From Stigmatella erecta (lineage in GTDB: Bacteria > Myxococcota > Myxococcia > Myxococcales > Myxococcaceae), in NCBI RefSeq assembly GCF_900111745.1, contig NZ_FOIJ01000007.1, positions 248,001-312,000 on the forward strand: a DNA stretch of 64,000 nt. The letters run 5' to 3'. This document shows positions 16,191 to 26,400 of the stretch, one piece after another. The stretch's first letter is position 1. Every line of letters starts with the position of its first letter. The notes under the pieces are model-generated. The model did no database searches and was not told where the DNA came from. It saw nothing but the letters and a program-made list of their open reading frames with translations. A program made the translations under genes and the position numbers.

Positions 16191-17645
16191 ATGTCGCTCG
16201 GAACCCTTCCCCGCCGGTCCCTCCTGCAAGGAGCGCTGGTGGCCACGGCCGCGGCATTCAACCCCATCCGCCGCAGCTGGGCGTCCAGCAACGAGCCCGG
16301 CGCCCTAGATGTGCCCACGTTCGAGGGCCAGCTGCTGCTGGACGCGGCGGTGCGGGAGCAGGCCGCGGACGACTTCGGCCACGCCGTGCACCGCACGCCC
16401 TGGGCGGTGCTGGTGCCGGGCTCGGTGGACGACATCGTGAAGGTGATTCGCTTCGCGCGGCTGCACCAGCTGAAGGTCTCCGGCGCGCGGGGAATCGGCG
16501 AGAGCCACAGCACCCAGGGCCAGGCCCAGGTCGAGGCCGGCGTGCTCATCGACATGTCCGCCCTGTCCACCATCCATGAAATCACCGGCAACAGCGCCTG
16601 GGTGGACGCGGGCGTGCGGTGGATTCAGCTGCTGCAGGCCACCGTGCCGGTGGGGCTGAGCCCCCCGGTGCTCACGGACTACATCGACCTGAGCGTCGGC
16701 GGGACGCTGTCGGTGGGCGGCATTGGCGGGCAGGCGTTCCGCCATGGCCTCCAGGTGGACAACGTGCTGGAGCTGGAGGTGGTGACGGGCCGGGGCGAGC
16801 GGGTGAACTGCTCCCCGTTCCACCGCAAGCCGCTGTTCGACGCCGTGCGCAGCGGGCTGGGCCAGTTCGGCATCATCGTCCGGGCGAAGCTCCGGCTGGT
16901 GCCCGTGCCCCCCCTGGCCCGCACCTACACGGCCACGTACGCGCAGCTCTCGGGGCTCGTGGCGGACCAGCGGAAGCTCATCGAGGATGGCCGCTTCGAC
17001 TACGTGGAGGGCTCCATCTCGCTGGCGGGGGGCGTGCGCACCTACCAGCTGGAGGCCGTGAAGTACTTCCGCCCGGAGGCCCCGCCGAGCGATGCGGCGC
17101 TGCTCCAGGGCCTGTCCTTCCAGCCCGGCACGGTGTCGGTGCAGGACAGCACCTACTTCGACTTCACCAACCGCCTGGCCCCGATGGTGGAGCAGCTCAA
17201 GGGCCTGGGCGTGTGGCAGCTTCCCCACCCCTGGCTGAACGTGTTCGTCCCCGGGCGCTCCGTCACCGCCTATGTGGAGCAGGTGCTCAACCAGACGTCC
17301 GAGGAGGAGCTGGGCCAGGGCCCCATCCTGCTCTACCCCTTCCACAACCGCGAGCTCACCGCGCCGTTCCTCCGCGTGCCGGCCGACCAGCACACCTTCC
17401 TGCTGTCGCTGCTGCGCACCGCCGTGCCCCCCACCCCGGAGAACGTGGAGGCGCTGCTCGCGAAGAACCGGCTGTTCCTCAAGCAGCTCGCCGACATTGG
17501 CGGCAAGGCGTACCCCATCAGCTCGGGCCCCCAGACGCCCGCCGAGTGGAGCGAGCACTTCCAGCCCCTGTGGGGCCTGTTCCAGTCCTCCAAGTGGGCG
17601 TTCGACCCGGACCTCGTCCTCACCCCGGGTCAGCGCATCTTCTGA
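16191..17645 (+). CDS. Cytokinin-dehydrogenase-like FAD oxidoreductase, exported
   Basis: 484 residues. It begins with RRSLLQGALVATAAA, a twin-arginine-type signal. A PCMH/VAO FAD-binding domain follows (WAVLVPGSVDDIVKVI; SGARGIGESHSTQGQ with His106 at the position where plant cytokinin dehydrogenases attach FAD; LSVGGTLSVGGIGGQAFR). The C-terminal substrate domain contains HPWLNVFVP (from His346), a signature of plant cytokinin dehydrogenases, and GQGPILLYPF. The ESH segment has extra residues compared with the usual GHS, so covalent FAD attachment should be checked. The reaction would be oxidative removal of the side chain of isoprenoid cytokinins; another amine or alcohol substrate is possible. 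Its 3' end overlaps the convergent membrane-protein gene by 16 bases. Confidence 0.82.
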   Translation: MSLGTLPRRSLLQGALVATAAAFNPIRRSWASSNEPGALDVPTFEGQLLLDAAVREQAADDFGHAVHRTPWAVLVPGSVDDIVKVIRFARLHQLKVSGARGIGESHSTQGQAQVEAGVLIDMSALSTIHEITGNSAWVDAGVRWIQLLQATVPVGLSPPVLTDYIDLSVGGTLSVGGIGGQAFRHGLQVDNVLELEVVTGRGERVNCSPFHRKPLFDAVRSGLGQFGIIVRAKLRLVPVPPLARTYTATYAQLSGLVADQRKLIEDGRFDYVEGSISLAGGVRTYQLEAVKYFRPEAPPSDAALLQGLSFQPGTVSVQDSTYFDFTNRLAPMVEQLKGLGVWQLPHPWLNVFVPGRSVTAYVEQVLNQTSEEELGQGPILLYPFHNRELTAPFLRVPADQHTFLLSLLRTAVPPTPENVEALLAKNRLFLKQLADIGGKAYPISSGPQTPAEWSEHFQPLWGLFQSSKWAFDPDLVLTPGQRIF

Positions 17646-19519
17646 GCGCCGGGCAGGAGCGCCACCCCGCCGAACCAGCAGTGCTCGGCCTTTTGCGGAG
17701 AGCGCTGGTGCAATCGCACCTCCCGCAGGGGCTCGGCGCCCGCCACGAGGTGAACCACCCAGAGGTGGGGCAGATCCTCCCGCCGCGCCTCCGCCGCCCC
17801 GGGGGCCTCCACCTCCACGCTCGTGCCCGGCGTGCGGGTGCTCACCAGCAACAGGCCCTGTTCCACCGGCTGCTCGAAGTGCACGGTGAGCGAGGCCCCG
17901 GGCTCGCAAGGGGAGAATTTCTCGGGCTCGAGCCGGACGGGCAGCGCCTGGTCCCGGAGGCTCCGGTAGCGCGCGATGTGAAAGGGCGGGTAAACGGCCC
18001 AGCGGGGCTCGGCGAGCTGGAAGGGCACTCCGGACTGCAGGAGCCACGGGTTGGGCCGCTCGGCGGTGCCGCCCCAAGCGCCCTCGGCGAAGACGGCCAG
18101 CACCTCCTGGGCCTCGCGGACCTTGGGCTTCCAGAAGGGCGTGCGCTGGTAGTCCCCGTCGAACGTGACGGACCACAGCCGGTGCGCCGGGTCCAGCGCC
18201 CCCACCTGATAGACATCCCAGTAGGAGCCCATCAGCACCGTGCCGCCCGTCCGGGCGACGAGCGCATCCGCCGCCACCTGGGCGCGCTCCAGGGCCGGGG
18301 CGTGAATGCGAGGCCGCAAGCCCAGGTGCCCCCAAGCGACGAGGCCCACGGAGGCCACGGCCCCCAGGAGCGTCAGCCGGGGACGCAAGGCCGGCACCAG
18401 GCCCAGCAGGAAGAAGGCCCCCGCGGCTGCGGCCAGCACGCCCAGCGCCAGGGTGGGCATGAGGTAGCGGATGGAATAGTCGTTGTAGCGCACGTGGCGC
18501 ACGAGCACGGTGATGCACGCGTTGCCGAACGCCGCCGAGGCGAACGCGACCGTGAGGGCGGCCAGCTCCGCCTGCCCGGCCCGGGCCGCCAGCGTGCGGC
18601 GCGCCAGGTGCCACAGGAGGAAGCCCAGGGCCACGAGCCCCACGGCCATGCCGAAAAGCGCCAGGGGGGCGACCGCTTCCTCGGAGAACGAGCCCCACAC
18701 CCCTCGCACGTTCGCCAGCAGGTAGCCGGTGTCCACCCCCACGCTCGTCCGGTACGCCGTCCCGAACTGCTGCTTGGAGAAGTGGTGGAACACGTGGCGG
18801 ATCCAGGCCTCGATGCCCATGCCCGCGCCCGCCGGAAGCACTGCCCCCAGCCAGCGCCAACGCGCGGCCCCGGGGGGGCTCAGCGCTGCCACGAGGCAGC
18901 CCTGCACCCCGAAGCCCGCGAACAGCAGTGGCCCCGAAGTGGGCGACGTCCAGCACGCCATGGACGCGAAGAGGAGCGCCGCCCCCCCCCACCCCCACAC
19001 GCCACGGCCCACGGCAGGCCTGGCGAGCGCCTCGATGAGCCGGGTCTGGGCCCACCACGCCAGGAACAGCGCCGTGAGCTGCCAGCCAAAGGGCTGGCTG
19101 AGCGCGAACAGCTGCACCTGGAACAGCGGGGACAGGAGGATGAGCGCCGCATAGCTGGCCGACAGCACCCACCCCACCCGCCGGTGCAGTCCCAACAGCG
19201 CCAGGCAGGCCCCACAGGCCCAGAAGGCCTGCCAGGCGAACATCCGGAACGCGGTCCAGTCAAAGCCCGTCAGCGCCCGCCAGCCCTGCGCGAGCAGCCA
19301 GGGCCAGGCCCCGATGCGGTCTTGCCCGTAATAATAGAGGCGGAAGGGATCGAAGACGGCGTCGTTGGACTGGAGCACCGTGATGGAGGCATCCGAGTTC
19401 CAGCCCGTCACCACATCGCTGCCGGGATCGAAGTGGGTGAGCACGCGCGCCAGCAGGCCCACCCACAAGAGCCCCACGAGCACGCCCCACCCCAGGCGCT
19501 TGGTGGTCGCGGACGTCAT
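17630..19519 (-). CDS. Polytopic membrane protein, GT-C glycosyltransferase-like
   Basis: 629 residues. ATG 19519 overlaps the stop of the SpoIIM gene by four bases (ATGA), so translation is coupled; the longer open frame upstream is a shadow of that gene. There are about ten hydrophobic segments in the first 420 residues. The first loop has a FDPGSDVVTGWNSDAS segment with acidic residues, as expected for a GT-C catalytic loop. The last 190 residues are soluble (LMGSYWDVYQVGALDP onward), probably periplasmic. A lipid-linked sugar transferase is a guess from topology only; no family is recognised with certainty. Confidence 0.75.
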   Translation of the reverse strand: MTSATTKRLGWGVLVGLLWVGLLARVLTHFDPGSDVVTGWNSDASITVLQSNDAVFDPFRLYYYGQDRIGAWPWLLAQGWRALTGFDWTAFRMFAWQAFWACGACLALLGLHRRVGWVLSASYAALILLSPLFQVQLFALSQPFGWQLTALFLAWWAQTRLIEALARPAVGRGVWGWGGAALLFASMACWTSPTSGPLLFAGFGVQGCLVAALSPPGAARWRWLGAVLPAGAGMGIEAWIRHVFHHFSKQQFGTAYRTSVGVDTGYLLANVRGVWGSFSEEAVAPLALFGMAVGLVALGFLLWHLARRTLAARAGQAELAALTVAFASAAFGNACITVLVRHVRYNDYSIRYLMPTLALGVLAAAAGAFFLLGLVPALRPRLTLLGAVASVGLVAWGHLGLRPRIHAPALERAQVAADALVARTGGTVLMGSYWDVYQVGALDPAHRLWSVTFDGDYQRTPFWKPKVREAQEVLAVFAEGAWGGTAERPNPWLLQSGVPFQLAEPRWAVYPPFHIARYRSLRDQALPVRLEPEKFSPCEPGASLTVHFEQPVEQGLLLVSTRTPGTSVEVEAPGAAEARREDLPHLWVVHLVAGAEPLREVRLHQRSPQKAEHCWFGGVALLPGAQKMR

Positions 19520-20517
19520 GGCGCCGGGGCCGCGTCTCCCCGCCAGGCCCGGAGGAAATCCGAGCACAGGTAGGCGTAGACGCCCGTGCCCACCGCCAGG
19601 GCGAAGGAGATCTTGAAGGCCACCGGCAACCGGGGCGGGTGGATCTGCGACACGGTGCCCTCGATGAGCCCCGCGAGCACGAAGAGCACCAGCGTGCCGA
19701 ACAGCAGCTTCACCGCCGTCACGGCCTCCTGGCGCAGCGCCACGCCCCGGGGCAGCCCCCGGGGCGCCGCCATCCCCCGGGCGATGACGAGCCCCGCGGC
19801 GCCGGCGATGCAGATGGCGGAGATCTCCGGAATGCCGTGCGGGAGGATCCACGCCCAGAACCAGCCCGCGAGCCCCTTGGCGGCGTACACCTGCGCGAGC
19901 GCCCCGAGCAGCAGGCCATTCACGAAGAGCATCAGCGCGGTGCCAATCCCCACGGTGATGCCCAGCGCGAAGGCCAGGAACGCCACCTGGATGTTGTGGG
20001 TGAACAGATAGGAGGAGAACGTCGCCTGCTGCTCCACCGACATGCCCGGCCCGTTGGCCTCCTGCGCGGCGCGCTCGGAAGGATCGATCTTCAGGTGGTC
20101 CGCCGGCACGAGGTAGTGCGCCGCGTCCGGGTCCATCACCATGCCCAGGTAGCCAAAGCCCGCCCCCGCCACCAGCAGCAGCACCGAGGCCAGGTACATG
20201 CGCCACTCGCGCCGCAGCAGCGCCGGGAAGCCGCGCGAGACGAACGCCCACACGTCCGCGAGGCGGGGGCGCTTGCCCGGGTAGGTGAGCGCGTAGGCGC
20301 GGCCCACCAAGTCATTGAGGTAGGCGTTCACCTCGGCCGAGCCGCTGCGGGCCCGCACCCACAGCAAGTCACTGGAGACGGCCCGGTACAGCTTCCCAAG
20401 CGAGCGCGCCTCCTCCAGGCTCAGCTCCCGCAGGCCCCCGGTCTCCGCCTTGTCGAGCAGCGACTCCAGCTTCTCCCAGCGGGGGCGCCGCGCCTCGATG
20501 AACTCCGCCACGTCCAT
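19516..20517 (-). CDS. Stage II sporulation protein M-like (SpoIIM/DUF95) membrane protein
   Basis: 333 residues. An N-terminal helical cytoplasmic part (ARRPRWEKLESLLDKA, RAVSSDLLWVRARSG, NDLVGRAYALTY) precedes five or six membrane segments, with FTHNIQVAFLAFALGITVGIGT and ILPHGIPEISAICIAGAAG, both signatures of SpoIIM/DUF95 proteins. In sporulating Firmicutes SpoIIM helps peptidoglycan degradation at engulfment; in other phyla the role is unknown, often beside RDD proteins and MoxR ATPases. An RDD gene lies 6 kb away. No ribosome site is obvious at ATG 20517. Confidence 0.85.
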   Translation of the reverse strand: MDVAEFIEARRPRWEKLESLLDKAETGGLRELSLEEARSLGKLYRAVSSDLLWVRARSGSAEVNAYLNDLVGRAYALTYPGKRPRLADVWAFVSRGFPALLRREWRMYLASVLLLVAGAGFGYLGMVMDPDAAHYLVPADHLKIDPSERAAQEANGPGMSVEQQATFSSYLFTHNIQVAFLAFALGITVGIGTALMLFVNGLLLGALAQVYAAKGLAGWFWAWILPHGIPEISAICIAGAAGLVIARGMAAPRGLPRGVALRQEAVTAVKLLFGTLVLFVLAGLIEGTVSQIHPPRLPVAFKISFALAVGTGVYAYLCSDFLRAWRGDAAPAP

Positions 20518-20553
20518 GGGCGCGGACTCTAGCCTGTCAGGCCACCGGGGCGC

Positions 20554-22170
20554 CTACTTCGGCAGCGCCTTCTCGAGCGGCTTGGCCTCGGTGAAGCCCT
20601 TCTGCTTCGTCCAGTCGATGACCGGCGTCTGCCAGGCCATGCCCGTCTCGGTCGGCTCGGCGTCGAGCTTGTCGAACCCGAAGCCGTCGCCGCCGAAGTA
20701 CAGGTACTCCACGGTGGCCACGGTGTACTCGCGCTTCGGGTCCAGGGGCTTGCCCTTGCTGTCCTTGAACTTGTTCTTCCCGGCCGCCGTGAAGCCGGAG
20801 ATGACGGCCTCGGGGTTGGCGAGCTGCTGGGCCAGGTCCCCGCCCTTCACCTTGGCGATGACCAGCGAGTTCTCGAACGGCAGCACCGAGTAGATGCTGC
20901 CCAGGGTGATGGGCCCCGGGGGCAGGTCCTGGCGCAGGCCCTTCTTGTTGAGCACGGCCGCGTCGGTGCCGAGCACCTCGCGCATGGAGCCGGCGATCCA
21001 GCGCACCATCTCCTTGGAGTCCTGCTTCAGGCCCTTCTTGGAGAAGCCGATCTGCTCGCCCAGGCGCTGGTCGAGCTGCTGCTTGAAGCCGTTGATGATC
21101 TGCGCCGTCTGGGAGTCCGGCGCCGGGGCGCCCGCGCCCGCGGGCACCGCGATGAGCTTCGTGTCCAGCGCGGAGACCTTCTGCCCGGCGGGCTTCTTCG
21201 CATCGAAGGTGATGTGGGCGCGCAGGTACTTGTCGAGCCCGCGGCTGATGGAGGCGATGGCCGTCTCGCCCACCTTCGCCGTCTCGAACGGCTGGGCGCA
21301 CCGGCCGCCGCCCACCACCAGCGCCAGCTTCCAATCCGCGTGCTTCTCCACGATGGGCTGCAGCTCGGAGGGGCACGCGTCGGCCACCACCACCAGCACA
21401 TCGGCGCCCGCCGCCTGCGCCTGGGGCACCGCGGCCGTGAGCGCCTCCTCGTAGCCGATGAGCTCCAGGCCCTCGGCCCGGCCCGCCATCGCCGCGGACA
21501 CCGTCTTGGTGGAGGCCAGGCCCACCACGCCCACCTTCAGGCCGCGCCGCTCGAACACCTGGAAGGCGGGGACCTTGAAGTCCTTGGCCAGCGCCTCGTC
21601 CTTCACGCGCAGGTTGGCCGCCAGGAACGGGAAGCCGCCGATGGTGGCGTTCTTGAGGAACTGCTCCCGCCCGAAGTCCAGCTCGTGGTTGCCCAGCGCG
21701 GAGGCCGCATAGCCCAGCCGCCGCATGACCGCCGAGGTGGTCTCCCCCAGGAAGAAGGAGGAGAGGGCCGGACCGTTCCAGTTGTCACCCGTGGAGAGCA
21801 CCAGCGTGCCGGCGTCCTTGCACTCGGGCTGGCCCTCGGCGAGCGGCGTGGGACAGTGCTTCTCCTCGGCCACCCAGCGGCCGAGAATCTCCGCCGCGCC
21901 GCCCTTGAGCTGATCTCCCTCGCCCGTGGGCAGCAGCTGCCCCCCCACACCGCCCGTCACCAGGAGGGTCACTTCCGGCGGCACCGCGGGGGCCGCGGGG
22001 CCCGCGTCCTGCGCCACCGGGGCGGGCTTGGGCGCGGGAGGCTGGGGCTTGTCGCAGGCGGACAGCCCGCCGAGGAGCACGAGCGCCAGGGGCCCCGGGG
22101 TGAGGCGCCGCGAGAAGGAGAACGAGGAGGACGCTGGACGGAGGAAGGCTCGGAAAGAGATCGGGCTCAC
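20554..22170 (-). CDS. 5'-nucleotidase/metallophosphatase lipoprotein
   Basis: 538 residues from GTG 22170; the start is uncertain because no good ribosome site is visible. The signal peptide ends in LLGGLSACD (lipoprotein), followed by a Pro/Ala linker. The N-terminal metallophosphatase domain retains STGDNWNG, SALGNHELDFG and VVGLASTKT, but the usual first metal motif is degenerate (VTGGVGGQL instead of D-x-H), so metal binding may be altered. The C-terminal 5'-nucleotidase domain has LGSIYSVLPFENSLV, the substrate-stacking region, and EYLYFGGDGFGFD. Expected in the periplasm or on the surface, releasing phosphate from nucleotides. Confidence 0.83.
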   Translation of the reverse strand: MSPISFRAFLRPASSSFSFSRRLTPGPLALVLLGGLSACDKPQPPAPKPAPVAQDAGPAAPAVPPEVTLLVTGGVGGQLLPTGEGDQLKGGAAEILGRWVAEEKHCPTPLAEGQPECKDAGTLVLSTGDNWNGPALSSFFLGETTSAVMRRLGYAASALGNHELDFGREQFLKNATIGGFPFLAANLRVKDEALAKDFKVPAFQVFERRGLKVGVVGLASTKTVSAAMAGRAEGLELIGYEEALTAAVPQAQAAGADVLVVVADACPSELQPIVEKHADWKLALVVGGGRCAQPFETAKVGETAIASISRGLDKYLRAHITFDAKKPAGQKVSALDTKLIAVPAGAGAPAPDSQTAQIINGFKQQLDQRLGEQIGFSKKGLKQDSKEMVRWIAGSMREVLGTDAAVLNKKGLRQDLPPGPITLGSIYSVLPFENSLVIAKVKGGDLAQQLANPEAVISGFTAAGKNKFKDSKGKPLDPKREYTVATVEYLYFGGDGFGFDKLDAEPTETGMAWQTPVIDWTKQKGFTEAKPLEKALPK

Positions 22171-22245
22171 GAGCGCGCGTCTACCATAAATCAGGCAACC
22201 AGACAGGTTCCGATTGCACCCAGGGGCCTGTGCTACCGTGGGCGC

Positions 22246-23418
22246 GTGCCCCAGTGGAACCAGCAGGAGCCTGCGGCGCGGAGGCCCTTCGCCGCGTGGG
22301 AAGATGTACGCAGCGGCGCGGCGCACTTCCAGCACCGCCCCCTCCCGAGCCCCCAGCATCCCATCCGCGCGTTCGTCCACGGCCTGTGCCTGCCCTACCA
22401 CCTGCTCCGGGCGCTCTGGGCGGACGCGGCCGCCCGGCGGCGCTACCTGTGGGTGAGCCTCCTCCAGGCCATCACCGTCCTCGTCCTGGGGGGCCTCTTC
22501 ATGGACGGGGGCATGAAGGCCGTGCACCGCGCCCTCACGGACGCGCCTCCCGCCGCGGCCAGGAAGTCCCCGGTGAAGGTGGTCATCTCCCGGAACTCGG
22601 TCCACGTGGAGACGGCCGGCACCGATTCCGCACCGGAAATCCCTGAAGACGCCGAAGACGATGACACCCCGGGAAAGCCGTCGGTGACGCTGGAGGCCGA
22701 GGACCTGGCGGATATCACCTCGCTGGAGTTCTGGGCGGCGCTGCTGGCGGCCCTGCAGCTCGTCCAGTGGGGGGTCATCGCGCTGAGCCGGGACTACCAC
22801 GACGCCATCGCCCGGGATGCCAGCCTGCTGACGGCGCTGGAGCCGGAGGATGGGCCCCTCACCCCCCGCGTGCGCCTCAACGTCCGGTGGATCGTCAAGG
22901 AGCTGCGCCACCGCTGGCGCTCGCTCGTGGTGTTCGTGCTGGGCACCGTCGTCCTCTCCCTCCTCACGCTGCCGCTGCCCGGCTCGCGGGTGCTGATGGC
23001 GGTGCTCGTTCCCCTGTGGAGCGCGTACTGGGTGGTGGTCTTCACCGCGAGCAAGAGCGCGCGGGCCTGGACGGATACCAGCGCGGGCGCGCCCTGGTTC
23101 CTGCGCCTGTGGACGGGGCTCACCACGCAGGTGCCCGGCTTCCGCTGGAAGCTGCTGCAGGGCTACGGCCGGTTCTGGACGGAGCGCACGCGCTTCGCCT
23201 TCTCGCCGGCGGCCGAGGTGGAGCGCCAGCCGTGGGCCTTCACCGGCCTGTCCGTGGTGCGCGCGCTGTCCATGCTGCCCGTGCTGAAGTGCTTCCTGCG
23301 CCCGCTCATCCCCGTGGCCTCCGCGCACCTGCTGGCCGCCCACCGGCACACGCTCGCCGCGCCCTCGCCCCGCACGCCGGTGGCCGATCCGGACGCGCCC
23401 GCCGCCCGGTCCGTCTGA
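22246..23418 (+). CDS. Hypothetical membrane protein
   Basis: 390 residues from GTG 22246. A short soluble start contains an HPIRAFVHGLCLPYHLLRAL segment, then a membrane helix (YLWVSLLQAITVLVLGGLFM). A charged region follows with VKVVISRNSVHVET and an acidic stretch EIPEDAEDDDT. Three more hydrophobic segments are at about residues 165-185, 225-250 and 255-270, followed by a soluble Arg-rich tail. I recognise no family. Divergent from the nucleotidase gene with only 75 bases between starts, and convergent with the transporter fusion. Confidence 0.75.
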   Translation: MPQWNQQEPAARRPFAAWEDVRSGAAHFQHRPLPSPQHPIRAFVHGLCLPYHLLRALWADAAARRRYLWVSLLQAITVLVLGGLFMDGGMKAVHRALTDAPPAAARKSPVKVVISRNSVHVETAGTDSAPEIPEDAEDDDTPGKPSVTLEAEDLADITSLEFWAALLAALQLVQWGVIALSRDYHDAIARDASLLTALEPEDGPLTPRVRLNVRWIVKELRHRWRSLVVFVLGTVVLSLLTLPLPGSRVLMAVLVPLWSAYWVVVFTASKSARAWTDTSAGAPWFLRLWTGLTTQVPGFRWKLLQGYGRFWTERTRFAFSPAAEVERQPWAFTGLSVVRALSMLPVLKCFLRPLIPVASAHLLAAHRHTLAAPSPRTPVADPDAPAARSV

Positions 23419-23428
23419 GCCCGCGGGC

Positions 23429-26400
23429 TCAGGCCTTCTCGGTGGGGGCCGGCAGCAGCTTCGGCGCGTTGGGCAGGCTGCCCACCCCGGCCGCCTCCGC
23501 CTCGACGAACTGGCGCAGCTGCTGGCTCACCGCGCGGAAGAAGCCCGTGAGCAGCTCGGGGCGGTCGGCAAGCAGATCGAGGAAGTCGCGCCGGTCGATG
23601 ACGAGCACCCGGGTGTCCTCCACGGCGACGACGTCGGTGGGGCGCGGGGCCCCATCCAGCAGGCTCACGTCCCCGAAGGTCTCCTTGGAGTGCTGCCGCA
23701 GCACGTGCTCGCCGTCGTGGAAGTGGTCCACCGCGCCCTCGACGATGACGTAGAGCGCGTCGCCCGGGTCGCCCTGGTTGAAGATGCGCTCGCCGGCGCG
23801 GAAGCGCACCTCGCGCGCCACGGCGGCCACCGCGGCGATGTCATCCACATCGCTCTGGGAGAAGACGCTGACGCCTTCCAGGGCGAACATCTTCTGCACC
23901 GTCACTTCGCTCATGTCGGTCTCCTGCCCGGACGGCACCACCAGCGAGCCCTGGCGCTGGGCCACGTAGCGCGCACAGGCGCGCAGCACGCTGTCCTCGC
24001 TCTGGATGAGCCCCTCCAGGTGGGACTCCAGCCGCCCCGCGGCGCCCAGGGGCAGGTCCCGGTGGTGGGCCTCCACCTGCTCCAGCACCAGCTCGCGGTC
24101 CTCCTCCGCCACGACGTTGTCCAGCAGCTCCAGCGCGTAGGCACGCCGGCGCGGATCCTTGCCCACCAAGAGCTGGTGCACGCGCCGCATCACCTGCGGC
24201 GGGTGGAACAGCCCCAGCAGGGAGAAGGACATCTCCAGGGCCTGGTCCAGCCGGTCCCCCACCGCCCGGGTGAGCAGCGAGCCATCCCCCAGCGCCGCGC
24301 GCAAGTCGCGGAAGGCCTCCACGTGCTCGCGGTACACGTCGCGCCGCCGGCCGAGCGCCTCGCGCACCCGCTCGACGTCCACGGGGAACTCCGGGTGCTC
24401 GTCGCGCAGGCGGGACATCGCCGAGCCGATGCGGAACTGCAGGAAGGCATCGTCGCGCACGTTGGAGAAGAGGAAGGCGTGCAGCGCGTCGGAGGTGGCG
24501 ATGCTGCGCATGACGCGCGTGAGCTGCAGCCGCATGGCCACGGGCGCCGCGCGGTTGTTGAGCGTCACCTCCAGGAGCGGCATCACCCGGTCCCCGAGCG
24601 CCGCCAGCGCCTCGCGCGCCTCCTTGCGCTCCTCGCGCCAGGTGAGGAACGTGAGCAGCCGGGGCGCCAGCTCCAGGTACTGCCCCACCCCCGCCGCGCC
24701 GATGGCCACCCTTCGCACCGAGGAGTCCGCGTCCGAGAGGTACTGCGACAGGGGCGCCGCGAAGCGCGCGTCACTCAACCGCCCCAGCAGCCGGGCCACC
24801 TCGCGGCGCTCGGCCACCGGGGCCTGCATGCCCCGGGCGAGCAGCGCGCTCAGCGCGGCCAGGGCGGCGCTGTGGCCCTGCGAGTGAATCATCGCGCCGA
24901 TGGCCGCGCAGCGCAGGCCAATGTCCGGGTGCTCCAGCAGCGAGGGCAGCAGCCGCTCGGCCCGGCCCGGCGACAGGCGCGCCAGGGCCCACACGGCCTG
25001 GTCCCGGGGGCGCCGGGGGCCCTCCTCCACCAGCCGCTCCAGCGTGGGAGACGTCTCGTGGGCGCCCAGCGCCAGCGCCAGCTCCACGCCGCGCTCCACC
25101 ACGCGCTCGTTCGAGTGGCTCAGGAGCGCGGGCAGGTGGGCCCGGAGCGGCACCTCGGCCTGGGCCAGCATGTCCACGGCGCGCAGGACGCGCTCCGGGG
25201 CGCTCGCCCCCAGCGCCTCCACCAGCAGCTTCTGCGTCTCCCCGCCCACCTCCACCTCGTCCTCGACGGAGGCGCCGACGCGCTCCTCGAGCGCCTCCAC
25301 GTAGGCGGGCTTGAGGCGCAGCAGCAGCACCACGAGCGCGATGCACAACCCCACCACCGCCACCGCCATGGTGGCGCCCGTGGCGGTGCGGCCCGCGCCG
25401 ATGAGCAGCAGGCCCGCCAGCACCACGCCCGCCTTGCGCAGCAGCCCATCCACCGCGCCGCGCACCGCCTCGCGCTGCTCGTCGGCCACCGCCGCGTACA
25501 GCAGCTGGATGCCCACCGGGAGGATGGAGTAGTTCACCGCCGTCTCCACCAGCCGCAGCAGGTGCACCGGCCACAAGAGGGGCGTGGCGAGCGTGGCGAT
25601 GGCCAGGGGCGCGAGCACCAGGGGCACCAGCGCCAGGTAGCGCAAGAGCCCCAGCCGCCCCAGCAGCCGCTCGGCGAGCAACAGCTGGAAGGCCACGCAG
25701 AACAGGCCAATCCACAGCTGGAGCGAGCCGAAGAGCGCCGCCAGGCTGTCCTCGCTCATGGTGCCCTCCACCCTCAGGCGGAACAGGTAGTCCACGAAGG
25801 AGGAGAGCACCGCGAAGGCGATGCCCAGCGCGCCCAGCACCTGGGCATAGGGGCTCTGGGCGAAGTAGAGCCAGGGCGCCGCAGTGGTGCTGGCATGCCG
25901 GGGGCGCGGCACGATGGGCACCGCGCGCATGTTGAAGTGGAAGACGATGCCGGCCGCGAGCAGCCCCAGCGCGCCGCTGGCCACCACCACGGAGGTGCCC
26001 AGCCGCACCGCCAGCGCCTGCACGAGCAGCCCGCCGATGATGCCGCCGCCCATGCCGAAGCCATTGAGGAGGGTGAAGGCGCGGCGGGCCTCCCGCGCAT
26101 CGAACGCCGAGGCCATGCGGCCCCAGAAGCGCAGGGAGACGAAGGTGGTGAAGGTGTCCGCGAAGAGGTAGAGCGCGAGCGCGGGCAGCCGCTGGCCGGC
26201 CGACAACCCGGCCGCCAGCCCCAGGGCAATCACGCTGCCCATCACGGTGATGAGCCCCGGAGACTCCATGCGGGAGTCCTGCCGCGCGCGGGGCAGCACC
26301 GTCAGCACCGCGGTCATGAGCGCGCCCACCAGGTACAGGTAGGGCAGCGCGTGGGACTCGAAGCGCGACAACACCAGGGCGTTCGCAGCCGTCTTGAGCT

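Noticed and set aside
17630-20251. An 873-codon frame that would extend the GT-C-like protein through the SpoIIM gene
   Set aside because: The SpoIIM frame is clearly real, and an ATGA overlap marks the true start at 19519.
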